This document shows, one piece after another, positions 1 through 8,724 of a DNA stretch of 64,000 nucleotides (the first letter of the stretch is position 1; the number at the start of each line of letters is the position of its first letter). The stretch covers positions 1-64,000 of the forward strand of contig NZ_JAKKCJ010000002.1 in the NCBI RefSeq assembly GCF_021726515.1, in the 5' to 3' direction. Source of the stretch: Vibrio sp. CK2-1. Lineage in GTDB: Bacteria; Pseudomonadota; Gammaproteobacteria; Enterobacterales; Vibrionaceae. The notes beneath the pieces are model-generated. The model was not told where the DNA came from. It saw nothing but the letters and a program-made list of their open reading frames with translations, and did no database searches. The position numbers were made by a program, and so were the translations under genes.

Positions 1-78
1 CGACGTTGATAGGTTGGGTGTGTAAGCGCTGCGAGGCGTTGAGCTAACCAATACTAATTGCCCGTGAGGCTTAACCAT
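1..78 (+). rRNA. rrl: 23S rRNA, 3' end (partial)
   Basis: The window opens inside the last helices of a 23S rRNA. The run ending ACTAATTGCCCGTGAGG then CTTAACC is the conserved 3' terminus of bacterial 23S, by comparison with the remembered E. coli end. The 5' part lies outside the window. A 5S gene follows about 135 bp downstream, as expected in an rrn operon. The exact mature 3' end may be off by a few bases. Confidence 0.93.
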
Positions 79-212
79 ACAACACCTAAAGGGTTTTGGT
101 TGGACTGAATAGAAGAATACATATTGATACTTGAATGAGTGTGAGAACGAGTTAGAGATAACAGACAGCTTTCCGAATTAAGTTAAACGCTTAAGCGTTT
201 AACAAAAGAATT

Positions 213-332
213 TGCTTGGCGACCATAGCGCTTTGGACCCACCTGATTCCATGCCGAACTCAGAAGTGAAACGAAGTAGCGCCGATGGTAGTGTGGGGTT
301 TCCCCATGTGAGAGTAGGACATCGCCAGGCTT
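213..332 (+). rRNA. rrf: 5S rRNA, first copy
   Basis: This is a 120-nt 5S rRNA. The conserved core CATGCCGAACTCAGAAGTGAAACG would be contiguous here, and the ends TGCTTGGCGA and TCGCCAGGCTT pair to form helix I. It follows the 23S gene and precedes a tRNA-Thr and a second 5S, the arrangement known from E. coli rrnD (rrfD-thrV-rrfF). It differs from the second copy at a few positions, including a paired change in helix I. Confidence 0.97.
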
Positions 333-340
333 TATTTTGA

Positions 341-369
341 AAGAGCCCGTATTAAACGGGCTTTTTTAT
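341..369 (+). terminator. Rho-independent hairpin after first 5S
   Basis: The stem GAGCCCGT / ACGGGCTT is followed by a T run. It lies between the first 5S and tRNA-Thr, so the distal tRNA and 5S are probably reached by antitermination or partial read-through. Confidence 0.75.
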
Positions 370-400
370 GTTCGAAGCAAAATTATTGCTGAGAATATAT

Positions 401-477
401 GCTGATATAGCTCAGCCCGGTAGAGCGCACCCTTGGTAAGGGTGAGGTCCCCAGTTCGAGTCTGGGTATCAGCACCA
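401..477 (+). tRNA. tRNA-Thr(GGT)
   Basis: The cloverleaf is clear: acceptor GCTGATA pairs with TATCAGC, the D-loop is GCTCAGCCCGG-like, and the anticodon loop TTGGTAA gives anticodon GGT. The T-loop is TTCGAGT and CCA is encoded. It sits between two 5S genes, the position of thrV in E. coli rrnD. Confidence 0.96.
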
Positions 478-522
478 CTATTTAGCATTGCAACGGCCTC
501 ATCAAATTAGCCGTAACAGTTT

Positions 523-642
523 TGCTTAGCGACAATAGCACTTTGGACCCACCTGATTCCATGCCGAACTCAGAAGTGAAACGAAGTAGCGCCGATGGTA
601 GTGTGGGGTTTCCCCATGTGAGAGTAGGACATTGCTAGGCTT
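523..642 (+). rRNA. rrf: 5S rRNA, second copy
   Basis: This second 120-nt 5S gene is nearly identical to the copy at 213-332. Helix I here is TGCTTAGCGA with TTGCTAGGC, so a G-C pair in the first copy has become A-T while pairing is kept. Two further differences lie near the 5' strand (GACC to GACA and GCGC to GCAC). It is the last gene of the rrn operon. Confidence 0.96.
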
Positions 643-649
643 ATATTTT

Positions 650-677
650 AAGGCCTCCCTGAATTGGGAGGCCTTTT
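650..677 (+). terminator. rrn operon terminator
   Basis: The hairpin AGGCCTCCC / GGGAGGCCT with an AATT-type loop and following TTTTT lies 8 bp after the second 5S. It also lies just beyond the 3' end of the convergent ilvY gene and may serve both. Confidence 0.85.
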
Positions 678-682
678 TCGTA

Positions 683-1573
683 TTACGCTTTTATAAATTT
701 ATTTTGTGATACCTGCCATAATGCCTTTATTAGCGGATTTTGCAGCTGAGATCGTTGACAACAAATCCCTAGTTTAAAAGGTTTAATCGGTGCGACCTTC
801 AAACGTTGAATTTTATCTTTAACTGGACTGTTATTGATGACCACATCAGGAGCTATTCCCACTCCTAAACCAAGTGCAACCATACTAACAACCCCTTCAT
901 GACCGGATGTTTGAGCATAAATAGTAGGCTTAAACTTCATCTCTCTAAACCAAGTATTACTCCTATCTCGAGCGGTGCCGGCTTCTGGAATGATAAAAGG
1001 AATTTGAGTCCAATCAGGTTGTTTTTTTTGCAGTTCAGCAGTGAAACTACTATGGGCATTTGGAGCAATGACAGATAAGGGAATTTCACCGATTGTTTCA
1101 AACTCTAAACGCGCAGGTAGCTGTGTCGGCAAAGCGCTTATCACAATGTCGGCCTCATCGCGTAATAACTTATCAATCGCTTGTGCCGGATCTCCGGTTG
1201 AGAGTTTCAATTCGATTTTAGGGTAGGCCAGCCGGAAGTCGGTTAAAATTTCGGGTAAATGACTAAAGCTCGCAGTCACCGAGCAAAATAATCGAATTTC
1301 TCCGGTTAACTGCTGTTCATTACCTTGTTGGCTATTGCAAAACTGAGTCCACTCTTGAGTGATATGGGTGGCAACTGGAAGGAGTTTTTTTCCTGCTTCC
1401 GTTAGCTCAACACTTCGGTTATCTCTAACCAGTAGCGATTGTCCTACCTCTTCTTCTAACTTTTGGATCTGCCTACTTAAAGCGGACGGGCTAATATGCA
1501 TCGCAGATGCCGTCTTACTGAAGTTTTGACTACTGCATAGATGGACAAATAAGTGAAGACTACGAATATTCAT
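683..1573 (-). CDS. ilvY: LysR-type regulator IlvY
   Basis: This is a 296-aa LysR-type regulator. The N-terminal winged helix-turn-helix covers about residues 3-60 (SKTASAMHISPSALSRQIQK), with an effector-binding domain from about residue 90. IlvY activates ilvC in response to acetolactate and acetohydroxybutyrate. The divergent ilvC gene starts 166 bp away and two LysR-type operators lie between them, matching the E. coli ilvY-ilvC arrangement. The call rests on family features plus this context. Length is normal for the family and nothing appears truncated. Confidence 0.93.
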   Translation of the reverse strand: MNIRSLHLFVHLCSSQNFSKTASAMHISPSALSRQIQKLEEEVGQSLLVRDNRSVELTEAGKKLLPVATHITQEWTQFCNSQQGNEQQLTGEIRLFCSVTASFSHLPEILTDFRLAYPKIELKLSTGDPAQAIDKLLRDEADIVISALPTQLPARLEFETIGEIPLSVIAPNAHSSFTAELQKKQPDWTQIPFIIPEAGTARDRSNTWFREMKFKPTIYAQTSGHEGVVSMVALGLGVGIAPDVVINNSPVKDKIQRLKVAPIKPFKLGICCQRSQLQNPLIKALWQVSQNKFIKA

Positions 1574-1591
1574 TGTGATCCTATTAACGTT

Positions 1592-1608
1592 ATTGCACTT
1601 TTCGCAAT
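1592..1608. promoter_or_regulatory. IlvY-type operator O1
   Basis: The inverted repeat ATTGC-N7-GCAAT has the T-N11-A form typical of LysR sites. It lies just upstream of the ilvY start codon. A second similar site is 31 bp further on, about three helical turns, as expected for tandem IlvY operators. Confidence 0.65.
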
Positions 1609-1622
1609 GATTACTTGTGAAT

Positions 1623-1639
1623 ATATCACTTTGAGCAAT
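1623..1639. promoter_or_regulatory. IlvY-type operator O2
   Basis: ATATCACTTTGAGCAAT aligns position for position with O1 (ATTGCACTTTTCGCAAT). Its right half-site GCAAT is intact and its left half is weaker. It lies on the ilvC-proximal side, where the inducer-dependent site would be expected. Confidence 0.5.
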
Positions 1640-1739
1640 TGAATTCGTGTTTTAATATCAAATCATCGAGTAAGGACATCTTTATAGCAACGCTTACTCA
1701 ACGTTATTATGGATTAATTAAAGACAGGATTTTTAGATT

Positions 1740-3224
1740 ATGGCTAACTATTTCAATACCTTGAATCTACGTGAGCAATTAGACCAATTAGGTCGTTGTC
1801 GTTTTATGGATCGCGAAGAGTTTTCACAAGAAGCTGATTACCTAAAAGGTAAGAAAGTCGTAATCGTAGGTTGTGGTGCTCAAGGCCTTAACCAAGGTTT
1901 AAATATGCGTGATTCAGGATTAAATGTTGCGTATGCACTTCGTCAAGCAGCAATTGATGAGCAACGTCAATCGTTTAAAAATGCTAAAGATAACGGTTTT
2001 GAAGTAGCAAGCTATGAAGAATTAATTCCTCAAGCTGATCTAGTAGTAAACTTGACTCCAGATAAGCAGCATACGAATGTGGTTGAAACTGTGATGCCAT
2101 TGATGAAACAAGGTGCAGCGCTTGGTTACTCTCATGGTTTCAACATCGTTGAAGAAGGCATGCAGATTCGTAAAGATATTACGGTAGTGATGGTTGCGCC
2201 TAAATGTCCTGGTACAGAAGTTCGTGAAGAATATAAACGTGGTTTTGGTGTTCCAACGCTTATTGCTGTGCACCCTGAAAATGATCCACAAGGTGAAGGT
2301 CTAGAAATTGCTAAAGCATGGGCTGCGGCAACAGGTGGTCACCGTGCAGGTGTACTAGAGTCTTCATTCGTAGCAGAAGTAAAATCTGATTTAATGGGTG
2401 AGCAAACTATTCTTTGTGGCATGCTTCAAGCAGGCTCAATCGTTTGTTATGAGAAGATGATTGCAGATGGTATTGATCCTGGCTATGCCGGTAAGTTACT
2501 GCAATTTGGATGGGAAACTATCACTGAAGCATTAAAATTTGGTGGCGTAACTCACATGATGGATCGTCTATCAAACCCTGCTAAAGTAAAAGCATTTGAG
2601 CTATCTGAAGAGCTTAAAGACCTAATGCGTCCACTGTATAACAAGCACATGGATGACATCATCTGTGGTGAATTCTCACGTACTATGATGGAAGACTGGG
2701 CTAACGATGACAAGAACCTACTAGGCTGGCGTGAAGAAACGGGTCAAACTGCGTTTGAGAATTACCCTGAATCAAATGTAGAAATCTCAGAACAAGAATA
2801 CTTTGATAATGGCATTCTAATGATTGCAATGGTTCGTGCTGGCGTTGAGCTAGCATTTGAAGCGATGACAGCTTCCGGCATCATTGATGAATCAGCTTAC
2901 TACGAGTCACTACACGAATTGCCACTGATTGCTAATACGGTTGCCCGTAAGCGTCTATATGAAATGAATGTGGTTATCTCAGATACCGCTGAATACGGTA
3001 ACTACTTATTCGCGAATGTTGCCACGCCGCTACTTCGTGAAAAATTCATGCCGAAAGTCGGTACAGATGTAATCGGTAAGGGCTTAAAAGAAGAAAGTAA
3101 TCAAGTTGATAACGGTCAGTTGATTGAGATTAATGATGCGCTACGTAACCACCCAGTTGAGTGGATTGGTCAAGAGCTACGTGGGTACATGAAGGATATG
3201 AAACGTATTGCCGTTGGTGGCTAA
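1740..3224 (+). CDS. ilvC: Ketol-acid reductoisomerase (class II)
   Basis: IlvC converts acetolactate or acetohydroxybutyrate to the dihydroxy acids of valine and isoleucine synthesis, using NADPH and Mg2+ in the cytosol. The protein is 494 aa, the long class II form with a duplicated C-terminal knotted domain; class I enzymes are about 330-340 aa. The nucleotide-binding loop GCGAQG is at residues 44-49. Start ATG 1740 follows an AGGA sequence. It is divergent from ilvY with two operators between, so induction by IlvY is expected. Confidence 0.97.
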   Translation: MANYFNTLNLREQLDQLGRCRFMDREEFSQEADYLKGKKVVIVGCGAQGLNQGLNMRDSGLNVAYALRQAAIDEQRQSFKNAKDNGFEVASYEELIPQADLVVNLTPDKQHTNVVETVMPLMKQGAALGYSHGFNIVEEGMQIRKDITVVMVAPKCPGTEVREEYKRGFGVPTLIAVHPENDPQGEGLEIAKAWAAATGGHRAGVLESSFVAEVKSDLMGEQTILCGMLQAGSIVCYEKMIADGIDPGYAGKLLQFGWETITEALKFGGVTHMMDRLSNPAKVKAFELSEELKDLMRPLYNKHMDDIICGEFSRTMMEDWANDDKNLLGWREETGQTAFENYPESNVEISEQEYFDNGILMIAMVRAGVELAFEAMTASGIIDESAYYESLHELPLIANTVARKRLYEMNVVISDTAEYGNYLFANVATPLLREKFMPKVGTDVIGKGLKEESNQVDNGQLIEINDALRNHPVEWIGQELRGYMKDMKRIAVGG

Positions 3225-3234
3225 ATTACTTGTT

Positions 3235-3312
3235 ATATCTCAGACTTTCGGTGTCGTTGGTGCTCATTGACTATCGTCAACTCCGCGCCAACTCCTAGAA
3301 AGTCAGAGATAT
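3235..3312. repeat. Imperfect long inverted repeat behind ilvC
   Basis: ATATCTCAGACTTTC at 3235-3249 and GAAAGTCAGAGATAT at 3298-3312 are inverted copies with one mismatch. The interior is also partly self-complementary (GTTGG...TTGAC and GTCAA...CCAAC). The whole would fold into a roughly 78-nt hairpin, like a small non-coding repeat element inserted after the ilvC stop. No second copy was seen in the window. Confidence 0.6.
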
Positions 3313-3340
3313 TCCGACGTAATTCCGAACTAGATAAAAA

Positions 3341-3373
3341 AGGCTTGCCTATTGATGGGCAAGCCTTATTTTT
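3341..3373. terminator. Bidirectional terminator between ilvC and ubiK
   Basis: The stem AAGGCTTGCC / GGCAAGCCTT is flanked by A and T runs on both sides. It can end the + strand ilvC transcript and the convergent - strand ubiK transcript. Confidence 0.85.
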
Positions 3374-3386
3374 TCGAAATTCGAAA

Positions 3387-3641
3387 CTATTCTTTTTCGC
3401 TTAATTTACTTTCTAAGTCAGCTAGTTTTGCTTCGAGGTCATTCAGTTTTTGACGAGTACGCAGTAGAACTTGGGTTTGTACATCAAATTCTTCACGTGA
3501 AACCACATCTAACTTGTTGAGTTGTCCTTGGATCACTTGGCGAACTTTTTGATCAACGTCGGAACCAAGGTCTTTTACTGGCTGAGGCATTGATTCGTGA
3601 ATTTGTTTGGCAATTTGCTCAATTTTCTTAGCATCAAACAT
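3387..3641 (-). CDS. ubiK: Ubiquinone biosynthesis accessory factor UbiK
   Basis: This is an 84-aa protein of the UbiK/YqiC (BMFP) family, needed for efficient aerobic ubiquinone synthesis and a partner of UbiJ. The N-terminal part has a conserved amphipathic helix ([20 protein letters not shown]), and the C-terminal third is a coiled coil ([16 protein letters not shown]). The start is placed at MFDAKK because AGGAG lies 8 nt upstream. An in-frame start 13 codons earlier has no such site and the added residues do not look conserved. Confidence 0.92.
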   Translation of the reverse strand: MFDAKKIEQIAKQIHESMPQPVKDLGSDVDQKVRQVIQGQLNKLDVVSREEFDVQTQVLLRTRQKLNDLEAKLADLESKLSEKE

Positions 3642-3716
3642 CTGGTTAGCTCCTAAATAATATTGCGTTATTTTATGCAAATCTGTTCAAAATGTCTCGG
3701 CTTGTTATCGCGAAAT

Positions 3717-3755
3717 AAAACAAAGGCTACCAATTTAGCTGGTAGCCTTTGTATT
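3717..3755 (-). terminator. Terminator of the RND efflux operon
   Basis: The hairpin CAAAGGCTACC / GGTAGCCTTTG lies 25 bp downstream of the RND permease stop codon on the - strand. It is symmetrical, with A-rich and T-rich flanks. Confidence 0.75.
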
Positions 3756-3776
3756 TAACTTATCCAATATGAAGAG

Positions 3777-6700
3777 TTAGTGTTTAGGCTCTTCGATAGC
3801 TGGAATACTTTCATCGAACTCTGGTAGAGGTTTATGTTCACTTGCTAAGTAGCTGTAAATGACAGGCAATACAAACAAGGTAAACAAAGTACCAATGGCA
3901 AGGCCCGCTACGATAACAATACCAATACTAAAGCGCTGAGCCGCACCTGCACCGCTGGCATAAAGTAGAGGGATTAAACCTGCAATCATCGCTGCTGTCG
4001 TCATTAAGATTGGACGAAGACGAATTTTTGCAGACTCCATTACCGCTTCCATTTTTGATTTACCGTGATGTAGTTGCTCTTCTTTAGCTACCTCACAAAT
4101 CAAAATACCGTGTTTGGTGATAAGACCAACTAGTGTGATCAACCCTACCTGAGAGTAGATGTTCATGGTTGCCGCACCCCAAGCAAGGGCGATCAATGCA
4201 CCACAAATTGCCAGTGGTACCGATACCATGATGACTAACGGATCTCGGATGGATTCAAATTGAATCGCAAGTACCAAGAAGATAATCGCTAGCGCCAAAC
4301 CAAATGTGGCATACAGCGCACTACCTTCAGTCACGTATTGTCTTGCTTCCCCTAAATACTCATGGCTATAGCCTAGAGGTAGTTTAGTTTCAGCAATGTT
4401 TTCGAACCAATCAACCGCTTGCCCCATAGAAGCTGTTGGTGCTGGAACCGCACTAATATTAGCTGAGTTCAGCTGATTTAAGTGAGGTAGCGACAGCGGT
4501 TGAGCGATAACGTCAATATTAACTAAGCCGCTAAGTGGCACCGAATGTCCGTTAGATGCTCGAACATAATAGCCATTCATCGATTCAGGGTTGAGGCGGA
4601 ATTTACGCTCTACTTGAGGTATTACCTCATAAGATCGGCCATTGAGATCGATACGGTTAACATAACCGTCAGACATCATAGTACCAATGGTCACTGCGAT
4701 ATCTTGCATAGTCACGCCGTAAGCTCCGGCTTTATCTTTATCAATATTGATTTTCATGGTTGCTGAATCAAAATTGAGATCCAATGTTGAGTAAACAAAC
4801 AATGGGCTTTTGCCTACTTCTACCAAAATGTCACTGGCAATTTGGAATAAGCTTTCAAAGCTGTTTGGCGTAGTGATCACAAACTGCATTGGTAAGCCTG
4901 AACCCGCACCTGGTAACTCTGGCATTTGGAAAGCCGATACTGCCATACCTGGGATATCTTTCATCAGATTACCCACACGCTCGGTGACTTCCGATTGGCT
5001 CGCTTCACGCTGGCTCCACGGTTTCATCGAAGCAATACCAAAAGCTTGGTTAGATGCAGGAACACCGGTGAATGCCTGAGCGTATTGAATCTCTGGTTGA
5101 TCAACCAATACATCGTTTACTTCATTCATGGTGTTTTGTAAGTAGTCTAAGTTAGCATTAGATGGACCTGTACCCATTAATACCACAACGCCTTTATCTT
5201 CCGATGGTGCTAATTCACTAGGAATGAACTTAAACAGTAGTGGCAAACTTGCCATAACAATGACCGCAAATGCGATTAGCACTGGTCGATGTTGCATTAC
5301 TGCACGCAACATACGCTCATAGCGATTGGTCATGCGATCTAATACGCTGTGTACTACGACTTCAAAGCGACTCGGCTCTGAGTGGGCTTTAAGCATCTTA
5401 GAACACATTACCGGTGATAGTGTTAAGGCAATAATTCCCGACACAAATACTGCACCTGCTAGAGTTAAGGCAAATTCCTTAAATAATGAACCCGTAATAC
5501 CGCCCATCAATGCAATCGGAGCATATACCGCACCTAGCGTTAATGTCATCGCGATAACTGGAACCGCAATCTCACGAGTACCAATAATCGCCGCCCTAAA
5601 TGGTGGTTCGCCGAGTTTTATATGCCGATCGACGTTTTCCAATACCACGATGGCATCATCAACTACCAGTCCTATAGCCAGTACCATTGCCAGCAGGGTC
5701 ATCAAGTTCCATGAGAATCCCATCGCCTGCATAACGACCGCTACACCAACCAAAGATAATGGAATGGTGATGATTGGAATGATAACCGCGCGAAGTGAAC
5801 CTAGGAATAAGGTGATCACCACCAATACGATTAATGCAGCTTCCAATATGGTATGAATAACTTCATTGATTGATTCATTGATCGCAACCGTTGAATCATA
5901 AAGGATTCGCATTTCAATATTGCTAGGTAGGTTTTTTTCCAAGTCAGGCAATAGTTCTAAAATATCATGTGCAATATTGATCGGGTTGGCAGTTGGTGAG
6001 GCATCAATTGCCGCCACTACCGCTTCATCACCATTTGAAGTCGCACGATAAGTATCATGGCTTTTGGCTAATGAAACCTTGGCGATATCAGTTAGTCTAA
6101 CTACTTGTCCCTTATCAGACTTGACCACTAAGCGTTCAAGTTCTGCTGTATCTTCGACCTGAGTGTTAGCACTACCGTTGTAAACAACAAATTCACCAGT
6201 AGATTGACCGGTTGCTGATTGGTAGTTGTTGGCATTTAAAATGCCCATGACATCCGTCGCGGTTAAATCGAAGGCTGCCATTTTGGATGGATCAAGCCAG
6301 ATACGTAACGCGTACTTTTGCCCACCATACAGGTTGACCTTAGAAACACCATTAACGGTAAATAACTGAGGGTTAATTACTCGCTCAAGGTAATCGGTAA
6401 TTTGGCTAGACTCCAGTTCATCAGAGGTAAAGCCGATATAAAGTACCGAAGTTGTTGAACCTGTCGACATGGTTACCGTTGGATCTTCCGCTTCTTTCGG
6501 TAACTGTGAACGAACCGAGTTAGTTTGTGCCAAAATATCGGCTAACGCACCATTAGGATCGGTATTCAGTTTCATCGTCACCGTAATGGTCGATAAACCT
6601 AACACTGAGCTGGAGGTCATGTAGTCGATATTATCGGCTTGGGCGATCGCTTGCTCCAAAGGCTGAGTAATAAAGCCTTGGATCAAGTTTGCGTCCGCAC

Positions 6701-6857
6701 CATAGTAGCTGGTCGTTACCGTTACAACGGTGTTGGTCATTTCGGGGTATTCGCGAACGGACATTTTGAAGATGGCTTGAAAACCAAGCAATGCAATCAA
6801 AAGACTGATCGATACCGCCAAAACTGGACGTTTTATAAAAACATCAGTAAAGCGCAT
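3777..6857 (-). CDS. RND-family multidrug efflux permease
   Basis: This 1026-aa inner-membrane proton/drug antiporter belongs to the hydrophobe/amphiphile efflux RND family, the AcrB/MexB-type energised part of a tripartite pump. Transmembrane helix 1 is near residues 10-28. The proton-relay motif LVVDDAIVV in TM4 lies around residue 400, and the duplicated second half begins with a TM near residue 525. It is the third gene of a tetR-adaptor-permease operon, 11 bp after the adaptor, with GGAGG 5 nt before its ATG. The position next to ilvC and ubiK resembles, from memory, the V. cholerae vexAB locus. I left the symbol blank because orthology was not tested. No outer-membrane TolC partner is encoded here. 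Confidence 0.93.
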   Translation of the reverse strand: MRFTDVFIKRPVLAVSISLLIALLGFQAIFKMSVREYPEMTNTVVTVTTSYYGADANLIQGFITQPLEQAIAQADNIDYMTSSSVLGLSTITVTMKLNTDPNGALADILAQTNSVRSQLPKEAEDPTVTMSTGSTTSVLYIGFTSDELESSQITDYLERVINPQLFTVNGVSKVNLYGGQKYALRIWLDPSKMAAFDLTATDVMGILNANNYQSATGQSTGEFVVYNGSANTQVEDTAELERLVVKSDKGQVVRLTDIAKVSLAKSHDTYRATSNGDEAVVAAIDASPTANPINIAHDILELLPDLEKNLPSNIEMRILYDSTVAINESINEVIHTILEAALIVLVVITLFLGSLRAVIIPIITIPLSLVGVAVVMQAMGFSWNLMTLLAMVLAIGLVVDDAIVVLENVDRHIKLGEPPFRAAIIGTREIAVPVIAMTLTLGAVYAPIALMGGITGSLFKEFALTLAGAVFVSGIIALTLSPVMCSKMLKAHSEPSRFEVVVHSVLDRMTNRYERMLRAVMQHRPVLIAFAVIVMASLPLLFKFIPSELAPSEDKGVVVLMGTGPSNANLDYLQNTMNEVNDVLVDQPEIQYAQAFTGVPASNQAFGIASMKPWSQREASQSEVTERVGNLMKDIPGMAVSAFQMPELPGAGSGLPMQFVITTPNSFESLFQIASDILVEVGKSPLFVYSTLDLNFDSATMKINIDKDKAGAYGVTMQDIAVTIGTMMSDGYVNRIDLNGRSYEVIPQVERKFRLNPESMNGYYVRASNGHSVPLSGLVNIDVIAQPLSLPHLNQLNSANISAVPAPTASMGQAVDWFENIAETKLPLGYSHEYLGEARQYVTEGSALYATFGLALAIIFLVLAIQFESIRDPLVIMVSVPLAICGALIALAWGAATMNIYSQVGLITLVGLITKHGILICEVAKEEQLHHGKSKMEAVMESAKIRLRPILMTTAAMIAGLIPLLYASGAGAAQRFSIGIVIVAGLAIGTLFTLFVLPVIYSYLASEHKPLPEFDESIPAIEEPKH

Positions 6858-6868
6858 AGTGCCTCCAG

Positions 6869-7975
6869 TTACAGCATTGGGGTTTGGGCAGGTGGAGTGG
6901 TTGCGTCACTCTCCACAACTTTAACTTTCGAGTTATTACTCAAACGAACTTGTCCCGAAGTGACAATGGTTTGGCCTGGTTTTAAGCCTTCCATAATATG
7001 AGCAACACTGCCCGCACGTTCACCCACTTTTACTACTGTTTGGGTAACACGCTGTACGCCATCTTTTTCTTCAAGCACATAAATACTGTCGCCATAAAGG
7101 GTATATGTGATTGCTGTTTGAGGAGCGATGATTTGATCTTTTAATGTTGGTAGCACAATGCTAGCGCGGGCAAACATACCACTACGTAACTTGCCATCAT
7201 TATTCGGAATATGTGCTTGTACCTGAATTAAACCGCTTTGTGCGTTAACTGCAGGGGAAATAGCACTGATAGAGCCTTCAAAGGTTTTATCGGCAAAAGA
7301 GTCGACAGTAATATTTACTTTCTGATCGACGTGAATTTTGCTGATATCAGTTTGCGGAACCGTAAAGCGTAAACGCATCACGCTGGTATCTTCTAAGCGT
7401 ACTACTTCAGTACCTGTCTCTAAAAATTGACCAAGAAAGACATTACGTAGACCAACGATGCCATCGAAAGGAGCGGTAACCGTACGACGATCAATTGATG
7501 CTTTCAGGCTTGCAATATCGGCTGATAGAGACAAGTAGGTTGCTTGTGCTTCATCGTATGCTTCTTTTGATACCGAACCTTTTGCATAAAGATCTTTATA
7601 GCGAAGATACTTAGCTTTCGCTGCAGGCAACTTAGCTTGAGAGCTTTGTAATTGTGCTTTTTCTACCTTAGAGTCAACTTCAACCAGTACATCGTCTTTT
7701 TTGACACTAATGCCAGAATCAAAATGAATGCTATCAATTTGACCGCTGGTTTGTGCCGTTAACGTTACGCCTTGAATTGGCTCGATGAAGCCAATGGCAT
7801 TGATGGTTGGAACCCAATCTTCGGGATCAACTTTAGTCACGGTTACCGGAAATTCCGGCTCTGGCATATTTGCCATGTACTCGGCAATTTTTTTCTGCTT
7901 AAACATATTAAAGCCAATCACACTACCAAACAGTAGTATTGCGATGATCAGCATAACGAAAGTCCACTTTTTCAT
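6869..7975 (-). CDS. RND periplasmic adaptor (membrane fusion protein)
   Basis: This is a 368-aa HlyD/AcrA-type adaptor linking the RND permease to an outer-membrane channel. An N-terminal membrane anchor (residues 5-22, VMLIIAILLFGSVIG) is followed by a lipoyl-like barrel, an alpha-hairpin at about residues 105-160, and beta-barrel domains. The tail is proline/threonine-rich. There is no lipobox cysteine, so it is probably anchored by its uncleaved helix. It lies between the TetR gene (18 bp gap) and the permease (11 bp gap), so co-transcription is likely. Confidence 0.92.
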   Translation of the reverse strand: MKKWTFVMLIIAILLFGSVIGFNMFKQKKIAEYMANMPEPEFPVTVTKVDPEDWVPTINAIGFIEPIQGVTLTAQTSGQIDSIHFDSGISVKKDDVLVEVDSKVEKAQLQSSQAKLPAAKAKYLRYKDLYAKGSVSKEAYDEAQATYLSLSADIASLKASIDRRTVTAPFDGIVGLRNVFLGQFLETGTEVVRLEDTSVMRLRFTVPQTDISKIHVDQKVNITVDSFADKTFEGSISAISPAVNAQSGLIQVQAHIPNNDGKLRSGMFARASIVLPTLKDQIIAPQTAITYTLYGDSIYVLEEKDGVQRVTQTVVKVGERAGSVAHIMEGLKPGQTIVTSGQVRLSNNSKVKVVESDATTPPAQTPML

Positions 7976-7993
7976 TTCGTCAGAACTCCAAAA

Positions 7994-8587
7994 TTAATGT
8001 TGAATAACCGCATCCCAACTCGCTTCAATCGCGGAGTCAAGGGCAGTATCAGTGATAATGTAACAACCAAGTACGTGTTTTCTGGCTATTGATAAACAAA
8101 CATCTAAACTCAAACTAGCAAGTAAGTGATTATCTAATGGTTTAAAAACACCGAGAGCTTTCCCTTCATTAAACATAGCTTCAATTTTATGGAATAGCTT
8201 ACGTTCCATTTCTGAGCCACAGCTTGGCCTCGTGGGTAAAGATTCATACTGGATTCGGTTGAGAATTACATCGACTTCATTTTGAGTCGTAGTAACATGA
8301 GCAACATTTCTCCAGATTAAAATGAATCTTTCTTTGAGAGGCATGTGTTCTTCAACACCTTGCTGTACCATATCAGCTACACGCTGTAGGACATGTATGC
8401 GCACCGCTTCAACCAAGTCATTTTTATCTTGGAAATAACGGTAGATGGTTCCCGCGGCAACACCGGCTTCTTGAGCCAGTTTGTTCATAGATAACCCTTG
8501 AAAGCCATTTTTAGCAATCATATGTTCAGCGCTATTCAATATGAGTTGTCGTTTATCTAACAGCGAATTGTCTTTAGAATTAACCAT
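7994..8587 (-). CDS. TetR/AcrR-family repressor of the efflux operon
   Basis: This is a TetR-type repressor of 197 aa from the start chosen here. The helix-turn-helix is around residues 25-60 (NKLAQEAGVAAGTIYRYF), followed by a ligand-binding helical domain. An ATG 10 codons earlier (8617) lies inside the operator palindrome, and the TATAAT box at 8620-8625 would put the mRNA start at or after it, so ATG 8587 is preferred. It heads the efflux operon and very likely represses itself and the pump genes. Confidence 0.88.
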   Translation of the reverse strand: MVNSKDNSLLDKRQLILNSAEHMIAKNGFQGLSMNKLAQEAGVAAGTIYRYFQDKNDLVEAVRIHVLQRVADMVQQGVEEHMPLKERFILIWRNVAHVTTTQNEVDVILNRIQYESLPTRPSCGSEMERKLFHKIEAMFNEGKALGVFKPLDNHLLASLSLDVCLSIARKHVLGCYIITDTALDSAIEASWDAVIQH

Positions 8588-8600
8588 AGAAAAACCAGGT

Positions 8601-8648
8601 AATGAATGAACGTTCATTCATTATATTCAGGATTTATTGATTAGTCAG
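8601..8648 (-). promoter_or_regulatory. Efflux-operon promoter with TetR operator
   Basis: Bases 8601-8622 form a perfect 22-bp palindrome with half-site AATGAATGAAC. On the - strand, TATAAT (8620-8625) overlaps its edge, and CTGACT (8643-8648) lies 17 bp upstream as a -35. A repressor bound to the palindrome would block the promoter, the classic TetR autorepression layout. Confidence 0.8.
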
Positions 8649-8724
8649 TAAAAATAAAAAATAAGTATTCATTTGTTACACCTTGATTAGGGTAGCAGGC
8701 GTAGAGAAAAGTATTGAGCTCAGT

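Noticed and set aside
1614..1628. CRP/FNR-like half palindrome TTGTGAATATATCAC between ilvY and ilvC
   Set aside because: The half-site spacing is off by one from the CRP consensus, and the bases fall between the two IlvY operators, which explain the region better.
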